DNA of 36,364 nucleotides from Kiloniellaceae bacterium. GTDB taxonomy: Bacteria > Pseudomonadota > Alphaproteobacteria > Kiloniellales > Kiloniellaceae. A program made the position numbers and the translations under genes. The notes under the pieces were generated by a model, which did not search any database, was not told the DNA's origin, and worked only from the letters and a program-made list of their open reading frames with translations. The DNA is taken from assembly GCA_021776195.1 (NCBI GenBank), contig JAJFGK010000136.1:1-36364 (forward strand). Reading direction: 5' to 3'. Below are positions 8,628 to 14,616 of the stretch, one piece after another. Each line of letters starts with the position of its first letter. Position 1 is the stretch's first letter.

Positions 8628-9260
8628 ATGCGGCCCGAGCGATGGGATGGCGTTCCAATCAAGGTGGCACTGGCCGACAAGAACCCGTTGGTTCGCAAAG
8701 GCCTGGGCGGCCTGTTCGACGCCGATCCACGCTTTTCCCTGGCGATCACGGTCAAGGATGCCCAGTCCTTTCTGGTCGCGGTCGAACAGAACGACGTCGA
8801 CGTGGCGGTGATCGGCTGGGTGCTGCCGCCCTTGGGCGGCGCCGCCGTGCTGGACAATCTGCGCGAACGCGGTCAGGGGCCGCGCGTCGTGGTCTATTCG
8901 GGCAGCAGCGATCTGGACACACCGCGCAAGGTCATGGCCTGCGGCGGCGCCGGCTTCTGTTCCAAGAGCGATGAGCCCGAACAGTTGATCGAGACGGTCC
9001 ACGCCGTTGCCGGCGGCAAGATGGTCTTTCCCTTCGTCGACGTGCGCAGCCTGCACAACGACCCGCTGCAGCATCTGACCCCCAAGGAGCGCGAGCTGCT
9101 CGCGGCGCTCGCCACCGGCCGCACCAACAACCAACTGGCCAGCGATTTCGGCGTCTCGGTCAACACCGTGAAGTTCCACCTGCGCAATCTCTTCGACAAG
9201 CTATCAATCCACAACCGCACCCAGGCGGTCGCCGCCTACTACGCTTCGTTGGGTAACTAG
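8628..9260 (+). CDS. LuxR-type response regulator with degenerate receiver domain
   Basis: 210 residues. The N-terminal part (11-125) has a receiver fold: VALADKNPLVRKGL at the acidic pocket (Asp17 present, the second acid replaced by Lys18) and the conserved Lys113 in FCSKSDE. The phosphoacceptor position in VDVAVIGWVLPPLGG is Gly63, so ordinary phosphorylation is impossible. The C-terminal GerE/LuxR helix-turn-helix (150-205) is intact: LTPKERELLAALATG, then VSVNTVKFHLRNLFDKL. It is divergent from the serine-cycle operon, which makes it a candidate regulator of it. Start at ATG 8628, with AGGGA upstream; an earlier in-frame start at 8529 would run through the tandem duplication and is unlikely. 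Confidence 0.85.
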   Translation: MRPERWDGVPIKVALADKNPLVRKGLGGLFDADPRFSLAITVKDAQSFLVAVEQNDVDVAVIGWVLPPLGGAAVLDNLRERGQGPRVVVYSGSSDLDTPRKVMACGGAGFCSKSDEPEQLIETVHAVAGGKMVFPFVDVRSLHNDPLQHLTPKERELLAALATGRTNNQLASDFGVSVNTVKFHLRNLFDKLSIHNRTQAVAAYYASLGN

Positions 9261-9289
9261 GCTCTGTTGACGATTGCCGCCCAGGGAAT

Positions 9290-9450
9290 GTCATTCCGGA
9301 ACCCGGTTCGGCCCCAATCTTCGATTTGGCTGTCGAACCGTGGTATCCGGAATCTCGGGCCGACGCCTGATCTCAGTTCCGCCGAGATCCCGGCTCGCTG
9401 ATTTTCCTTCCCAAATCGAAGATTTGGAGGAAAGTCGTGTCCGGGATGAC
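9290..9450. mobile_element. MITE-like element with 11-bp inverted ends
   Basis: The ends GTCATTCCGGA (9290-9300) and TCCGGGATGAC (9440-9450) are inverted repeats with one mismatch. Inside are three hairpins: GGTTCG/CGAACC enclosing CCAATC..GATTTGG, ATCTCGG/CCGAGAT, and TTTCCT-CCAAATC/GATTTGG-AGGAAA. There is no coding capacity. It lies between the convergent LuxR-type gene and the amidase. The structure is that of a small non-autonomous palindromic element; no target-site duplication was established. Confidence 0.6.
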
Positions 9451-9496
9451 CGCCCTTCGTCCACAAACCTTGGCACCAACGGCACCAGTTGCGGCT

Positions 9497-10864
9497 CTAA
9501 CTGGCCAGCACCCGTTCGATCTCCAGGCCATAGGACAGCAGGCGCTCGTCCTCGCCGCCCGGAGCGCTGAACAGGATCGAGGTCGGCAGACCGCCGCCAT
9601 CGAAGCCGTTGGGCAGGGCCAGGCCGCAGGTCCTGAAGAAGTTGCCGATCATGGTGTTGCGCAGGGTCTTCAGGTTGGTCGCGTGATAGAGTTCTTCGTC
9701 CGCCTCCAGGGGCGCGATCGCCGGTGCCGCGTGGGGGGTGGTCGGGAACACCAGCAGGGCGCCGTCGAGCGCCGCATAGAGCTCCCGTTGCAGGGACTTG
9801 CGGCTTTCGACGATGGTGATGGTGTCGAGCGCGGTCATGGTCTCGGCCCGGGCGATGCGCGAGACGATGCGCTGGTCGATGCGCGCCCGGTCCGGCCCCG
9901 CCATGGCGACCCGGTGAATGTGGTAGGCCTCCGCCGCCGTCAGGGTGCCGTTCTCGACGGTGATTCGCTGCATCTCGTCGAATGCGGGGAAATGCCGTCG
10001 CGTCACCCGGGCGCCGGCCGCGGAAAGTCGGCCCAAGGAATTCTCGAAGTTGGCCGCGACGGCCTCTTCCACGCCCTCGAAGACGACGTTCTCCGGCACC
10101 GCCAGCTCGAGCCCGGACAGGCCAGCGCGCGCGATCGGGCTGGTCGCCGCCCGGCGCAGGGCCATATCGATCAGGATGCAGTCCTCCACCGAACGGGCCA
10201 GCGGCCCGATGGTGTCCAGGGTATAGGAGAGCGGAAAGACGCTGGTCTTGTCGATGCGGCTCTCGGTCGACTTGTAGCCCACCAGACCGTTCAGCGAGGC
10301 CGGGATACGCACCGAGCCGCCGGTGTCGCTGCCGATCGCGATCGGCGCCAGGCCGGCGGCGACGGCCACCGCCGAGCCCGAAGAAGACCCGCCCGGCACG
10401 CGCGGTGTCGCCTTGTCATGAGGGTTGGCCGGGGTGCCGAAGTGCATGTTGATGCCAAGGCCCGAGTAGGCGAACTCCGAGAGGTTGGCCTTGCCCAGCA
10501 CCACCATGCCGGCGTCGGCCAGATTGACGGCGATGGGCGCGTCGGTCTTGGCCGGTGGCGCGTCGCGGTAGAGATCGGAGGCCGCCGTGGTGACGGTGCC
10601 TTCCAGGTCTACCAGGTCCTTCCAGGCGAGCGGGACGCCGTCCAGCGCCGAAGCCGGCCGGCCTTCCTTCAGGCGGCGAGCCGCGGCCGCCGCTTCGCGC
10701 AGCGCGCGCTCGCGGGTGACGGTGATGAAGACCTTGTCGTCGGGCCGCGCCTCGATGGCCTCCAGGAACCACTCGGCCACGGCGACCGCATCCAGATCGC
10801 CGGCCTGGAGCAGCCGTCCCAGGCTCGCGGCCGATAGCCGCGCGAGAGTGTCCATCGCTGTCAT
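9497..10864 (-). CDS. Amidase-signature family hydrolase
   Basis: 455 residues. The Ser-Ser-Lys triad of the amidase signature is present: Lys in VPLAWKDLVD (near residue 82), then the Gly/Ser-rich GGSSSGSAVAVAAG and GSDTGGSVRIPA with the catalytic serine. It would hydrolyse a carboxylic amide in the cytoplasm. It is not GatA, because no gatB/gatC neighbour is seen and the C-terminus is shorter; the substrate is unknown, formamide- or acylamide-type use being only a guess from the nearby formate dehydrogenase. It follows the WD40-cytochrome gene by 35 bp on the same strand and may be co-transcribed. Start at ATG 10864; an ATG nine bases further in is equally possible. Confidence 0.85.
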   Translation of the reverse strand: MTAMDTLARLSAASLGRLLQAGDLDAVAVAEWFLEAIEARPDDKVFITVTRERALREAAAAARRLKEGRPASALDGVPLAWKDLVDLEGTVTTAASDLYRDAPPAKTDAPIAVNLADAGMVVLGKANLSEFAYSGLGINMHFGTPANPHDKATPRVPGGSSSGSAVAVAAGLAPIAIGSDTGGSVRIPASLNGLVGYKSTESRIDKTSVFPLSYTLDTIGPLARSVEDCILIDMALRRAATSPIARAGLSGLELAVPENVVFEGVEEAVAANFENSLGRLSAAGARVTRRHFPAFDEMQRITVENGTLTAAEAYHIHRVAMAGPDRARIDQRIVSRIARAETMTALDTITIVESRKSLQRELYAALDGALLVFPTTPHAAPAIAPLEADEELYHATNLKTLRNTMIGNFFRTCGLALPNGFDGGGLPTSILFSAPGGEDERLLSYGLEIERVLAS

Positions 10865-10899
10865 GACCCTGCCCCTTTGATATCTTTTCTATTTTCTCG

Positions 10900-12294
10900 C
10901 TAGTCGTCGGTCGGTTCCGCCGTACCAGCGGTAATCTTTTTCAGGTAGGCGATCAAGTGGGCGCGGTCCTCGGCCGAGGGCATCCGCTGCAAGGGCATCT
11001 TGCTGCCGGGGGTGAAGACATCTGGCCCCTCGGCGAAGAGACGGTCGATGGTCTCGGCCGACCAGCGGAAACTGGCGCCGGACAGAGCCTCGGAATAGTT
11101 GTAGCCGTTGTAGCCACCGGCCACGCGGCCGAACAGGCGGTGCAGATTGGGGCCGGCCCTGCGAGGCCCATCCGGGACCACCGAATGGCAATTGGCGCAC
11201 GTCTGGAACAGCTTGGCGCCCCGCGCGTCTTCCGGCGCGATGCTCTCCTGTCCGGTCTCGGCCGCGGTGGGCGTCGCGCCGATCTCGACCTGCCGGTCCA
11301 GATCCCACACCCGCGCCACCGCATCCGAACCGGCGGAGAGCAGCGGCCCCTCGTCCGCCGCGAAGGCCAGGGACCAGACCGTATCGCTGTGGCCATAGAA
11401 GCTCCGGAGCAGACGGCCTTCGCGCAGATCCCAGAGATTGACCGCCTTGTCGATGCCGCCGGTCGCGGCGAGGCTGCCATCGGGGGAAACGGCGAGCCCC
11501 AGTATGGGGCCACGGTGCGAGTGAAACTGACGCGACAGGACACCGGTGGTCAGATCCCACAGCCGCAAGGTCTCGTCGACCGAGACCGAGAGCGCGGTCA
11601 GGCCGTCGGGCAGGAAGGCCACGCCGGTGACCGCGAAGTCATGGCCGGTCAAGGATTGCAGCAGCTGTCCTTCGGGGACCCGCCAGACACTGATCGCGGC
11701 ATCGGACCCGCCCGACAGGAGCAGACGGCCATCGGGCGAGAAGGCCACGGCATTGGGGTTGCTGCGCAGTCCGTCCAGAACCGGGCCGGCGCTCGGGTCG
11801 GCGAGATTCCAAAGGCGAATGGTCCGGTCCCACCCCGCCGATGCCGCCCAATTCCCATCGGGCGAGACCGCGAGGGCGGCCACCTTGCCCTGGTGGCCGC
11901 GCAAGACCTCGAGCGGGCGGTCCTGGTCCACGTGCCAAAGCCGCAGGGTGCCGTCGTCGCCGGCGGAGAGGAAACGCCGTCCGTCGGGCAGGAAGGCAAC
12001 CGAGTTCACCGCCGCTTCATGGTCGTCGAAGACCCGGAGCGCGCGCTGTTCGGCAATCGACCAGAGGATCAGACGATAGTCGAAAGAGCCGGTGACGGCG
12101 AGACGGCCGTCGGGCGACACCGTCACGCACTTGACGAAGCCGCCGTGGCCCTCCAGCGCCGCCTGAAGGGGCCCGGCCCCGAGGGCCGCGAGACAAAAGG
12201 TTATCGACAACAGACTCCGCCGGATCGAGGCGACAGTGCCCCTCGCCCTGGATGCCAGGGCCGTGGCAGACCGTCCTCGCGGATACCGCTTCAC
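10900..12294 (-). CDS. WD40 propeller fused to a C-terminal cytochrome c
   Basis: 464 residues. A basic, hydrophobic export signal (about 24-46, ending near PLQAA) is followed by seven WD40-type repeats (about 49-340), each with SPDG or LPDG turns and LW/VW ends, enough for one closed seven-blade propeller. A class I cytochrome c domain follows (about 355-455), with the haem site CANCH at 366-370 and a Met ligand in SKMPLQRM (433 or 438). It should act in the periplasm as an electron carrier docked through the propeller. It sits 12 bp after the formate dehydrogenase gamma gene, so it may accept electrons from that system. The start is a GTG at 12294, without a strong ribosome site. Confidence 0.85.
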   Translation of the reverse strand: MKRYPRGRSATALASRARGTVASIRRSLLSITFCLAALGAGPLQAALEGHGGFVKCVTVSPDGRLAVTGSFDYRLILWSIAEQRALRVFDDHEAAVNSVAFLPDGRRFLSAGDDGTLRLWHVDQDRPLEVLRGHQGKVAALAVSPDGNWAASAGWDRTIRLWNLADPSAGPVLDGLRSNPNAVAFSPDGRLLLSGGSDAAISVWRVPEGQLLQSLTGHDFAVTGVAFLPDGLTALSVSVDETLRLWDLTTGVLSRQFHSHRGPILGLAVSPDGSLAATGGIDKAVNLWDLREGRLLRSFYGHSDTVWSLAFAADEGPLLSAGSDAVARVWDLDRQVEIGATPTAAETGQESIAPEDARGAKLFQTCANCHSVVPDGPRRAGPNLHRLFGRVAGGYNGYNYSEALSGASFRWSAETIDRLFAEGPDVFTPGSKMPLQRMPSAEDRAHLIAYLKKITAGTAEPTDD

Positions 12295-12306
12295 GGGTCC
12301 CGAACG

Positions 12307-13488
12307 CTACTCTGCCGCCTGGGTCCCGTGATCGCCGTTCCCGGCGAAGGGCTCCGGCAAGGGTTCGCCCTTGGTCTCGGCGACCCAGACATTGTGATGT
12401 TCGCGGGCCCAGTTTTCGTCGACCTGACCGCTTCCCATGGCATCGAAGGCCCCCTCCATGCCAATCGAGCCGATGTAGATGTGGGCGATGATGACGGCGA
12501 TCATGATGAGCCCGACCAGGGCGTGCCAGATTTGTGCGTACTGCATCTCCTCCATCGCCGACAGTCCGGTGGGCAGATCGAAGCCGATGGCGTTCAGCAC
12601 CACGAAGGTGCCGTCGAACAGGGCCATCTGGAAGGGAAAGAGCAACGCGACGCCGGACAAGGACAGCGATCCGCCGCCGACGATGACCAACCAGAAGATC
12701 ACCTTCTGGCCGAGATTGAACTTGCGCGACGGCGGGTGGACTCCCTTGACGAAGAGGCCGCCCAGTTTCAGCGCCCAGGCCAGATCGTACTTGTTGGGAA
12801 TGTTGTGGCGCAGCCAGATCACCAGCATCAACACGATGCCGACCATGAAGGAGAAGGCCAGGAAATTGTGGGCGTACTTGCCGGCGATCATCACAGCGCC
12901 GAAGGCGCTCCCCCCGATCAGGGGCAGCAGCAGGAACTTGCCGTAAAGCAGGTTGAGGCCGGTCAGCCCGAGAACCACGAAAGAGCTGGCGGTCAGCCAA
13001 TGAACGAAACGCTCGAAGCCATTGAAGCGCTCCATGGTGTGGCCGCTCGGGCCGGCCTCGATTCTGATCCGACCGCGAAGCAGGAAGAACAGGGCCAGCA
13101 GAGCGACCATACCGGCCAGGGCCCAGACGCCGACTTCAACGACGGTCCGATTGCGCAACTCGCGCCAGTTCTGTCCCTGGGTCTGGATCATCACGCCGGA
13201 CTGTTGATTGGGGATCGTCACACCGCCCTGCAAGCCGTCCTTGACGGCGCGCCAGATCTCCGCGTCGCTGCTCACGCCAAGGTGCCCGCCTGGGACATTG
13301 CCGCCGACCGGCTTTTCGGCCTCGACCGATCGGTCGTCGCTCTGGGCCAGGGCCTGACCGCCATCGACGGCGCCGCCAAGGATCACCATCACGCTCAGCG
13401 CCACGGCCAAGGCCACGGTCTTGGTCAGGGCGCGCACAGGCTGCGAGAAACCATGTGGGCCGTACCAGGACTGCACCATCTTCGTCAT
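12307..13488 (-). CDS. Formate dehydrogenase gamma subunit (cytochrome b556)
   Basis: About 393 residues. An N-terminal export/anchor segment (about 17-48) and a periplasmic Gln/Asn-rich part precede a FdnI/FdoI-like four-helix cytochrome b core. Histidine-bearing helices are seen in FERFVHWLTA, YAHNFLAF and YAQIWHALVG plus IIAHIYIGS, where the haem b ligands are expected. It would take electrons from FdhAB and reduce quinone in the inner membrane. A GTG at 13521 is possible, but the ATG at 13488 has AAAGGT upstream. Unusually, it is not next to fdhB: a terminator-like hairpin and a dispersed repeat lie between, and its operon partners are the WD40-cytochrome c and the amidase. Confidence 0.88.
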   Translation of the reverse strand: MTKMVQSWYGPHGFSQPVRALTKTVALAVALSVMVILGGAVDGGQALAQSDDRSVEAEKPVGGNVPGGHLGVSSDAEIWRAVKDGLQGGVTIPNQQSGVMIQTQGQNWRELRNRTVVEVGVWALAGMVALLALFFLLRGRIRIEAGPSGHTMERFNGFERFVHWLTASSFVVLGLTGLNLLYGKFLLLPLIGGSAFGAVMIAGKYAHNFLAFSFMVGIVLMLVIWLRHNIPNKYDLAWALKLGGLFVKGVHPPSRKFNLGQKVIFWLVIVGGGSLSLSGVALLFPFQMALFDGTFVVLNAIGFDLPTGLSAMEEMQYAQIWHALVGLIMIAVIIAHIYIGSIGMEGAFDAMGSGQVDENWAREHHNVWVAETKGEPLPEPFAGNGDHGTQAAE

Positions 13489-13725
13489 AGCACCGATACC
13501 TTTGTTGTTTTGACGGAACACCCCTTTTGGGTTTGCCCCATCGCCATATCCCCGCCCACAGCCTTTCTATAACAGACCGGCGCCCCGAGTCGACGCCAGT
13601 CTTGCGCCGGTTGGAGCCAGCCAACTCAGGCACGATCGTGTCGGGTTCTGATCCGGCTATCTGGAGTCTATCTCAAAACGAAATGTCTATTATCAATAGT
13701 TTGCAGGCATGACCTCATCCTATGG

Positions 13726-13810
13726 TGTCACCCTCGGGCTTGACCCGAGGGTCCAGGATAAGTGCGTTGCGAGCGGTTCCTGGATTGCCGAATCAAGTCC
13801 GGCAATGACA
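13726..13810. repeat. Dispersed palindromic repeat with TGTCA/TGACA ends
   Basis: It begins with TGTCA and ends with TGACA. The first half is a perfect hairpin, ACCCTCGGG/CCCGAGGGT (13730-13738 and 13744-13752); the second is a hairpin TTGCCG/CGGCAA near 13784-13805. This layout is that of short intergenic repeats common in many alphaproteobacterial genomes. It does not overlap a gene. Confidence 0.65.
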
Positions 13811-13964
13811 ACGAGGTAGGTCGACTAGCCCTAAACCACTGAATTGGAACAACCCTTGAAGCACTGCCGGCCTTGTGACGGGCCACACAGCACTGCCTGC
13901 CGATCATGCGTGGATCAACCGCGACGCAACGATCCAATTGGAGCCATCCATCCGCCAGAAGCAA

Positions 13965-13996
13965 CGGGCGGGGCTCCCGAAAGAGAGCCCCGCCCG
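13965..13996 (-). terminator. Terminator-like hairpin after fdhB
   Basis: CGGGCGGGGCTC (13965-13976) and GAGCCCCGCCCG (13985-13996) form a perfect 12-bp stem with an 8-nt loop, ten bases past the fdhB stop on the minus strand. The T-run that follows is weak (TTGCTTC), so termination may be partial. Confidence 0.6.
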
Positions 13997-14005
13997 CCGA
14001 TGAGA

Positions 14006-14602
14006 TCAGGATCCCGACTTCTGCTGGTAGGCCGTGCCCCAACCCCAAGCGCCCGACCCGAAGCCTCGGGCCACGACACGCTCGCGGTAGATACCGGACA
14101 CGATATCGCCATCACCGCCCAGCAGGGCCTTGGTGGCGCACATCTCGGCACAGAGCGGCAGCTTGCCTTCGGCAAGCCGGTTGCGGCCGTACTTCGAGAA
14201 TTCCGCGCTCGAGTTGTCCGCCTCCGGACCGCCGGCACAGAAGGTGCACTTGTCCATCTTGCCGCGGCTGCCGTAGTTGCCGGTCTGCGGGAACTGCGGT
14301 GCCCCAAAGGGGCAGGCGTAGAAGCAGTAGCCGCAGCCGATGCAGAGGTCCTTGGAATGCAGGACCACGCCTTCTTCGGTCTCATAGAAGCAATCCACGG
14401 GGCAAACCGCCATGCAGGGTGCGTCCGAACAGTGCATGCAGGCGACCGAGATCGACCGCTCGCCGGGCTTGCCGTCGTTGATGGTGACGACCCGGCGGCG
14501 GTTTACGCCCCAGGGCACCTCGTGCTCGTTCTTGCAAGCCGTGACACAGGCATTGCATTCGATGCAACGTTCCGCATCACAGAGGAACTTCATTCTTGCC
14601 AT
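14006..14602 (-). CDS. fdhB: Formate dehydrogenase beta subunit (4Fe-4S ferredoxin type)
   Basis: 198 residues, similar to the iron-sulfur subunits of respiratory formate dehydrogenases. Four cysteine clusters are visible: CIECNACVTAC (13-23), CMHCSDAPCMAVC (about 55-67), CIGCGYCFYAC (about 87-97) and CTFC with a later CAEMCATKAL, giving four 4Fe-4S clusters. It passes electrons from FdhA toward the membrane subunit. It is shorter than E. coli FdnH and lacks its C-terminal transmembrane helix, so docking to the gamma subunit must be through the protein surface. It starts 14 bp after the fdhA stop and is probably co-transcribed. Confidence 0.9.
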   Translation of the reverse strand: MARMKFLCDAERCIECNACVTACKNEHEVPWGVNRRRVVTINDGKPGERSISVACMHCSDAPCMAVCPVDCFYETEEGVVLHSKDLCIGCGYCFYACPFGAPQFPQTGNYGSRGKMDKCTFCAGGPEADNSSAEFSKYGRNRLAEGKLPLCAEMCATKALLGGDGDIVSGIYRERVVARGFGSGAWGWGTAYQQKSGS

Positions 14603-14616
14603 CGATCATGCCTCCC

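Larger units (their letters stand above)
13489..14005. other. Gene-free stretch between fdhB and the gamma-subunit gene
   Basis: 517 bp. It contains the fdhB terminator-like hairpin (13965-13996), a dispersed palindromic repeat (13726-13810) and, nearest the gamma-subunit start, the presumed promoter of that gene; TTATAG on the minus strand near 13568-13573 is a weak -10 candidate. No open reading frame here looks coding. Confidence 0.5.

Noticed and set aside
8265..9179. Upstream extension of the SucD-like frame to give a 636-residue protein
   Set aside because: The added part is antisense to the well-supported LuxR-type gene, has no domain, and similarity begins at the ATG at 8264.
10957..13572. 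An 871-residue plus-strand open frame
   Set aside because: It is antisense to the cytochrome and formate dehydrogenase genes; its His/Arg/Gly-rich content is that of a GC-rich shadow frame.
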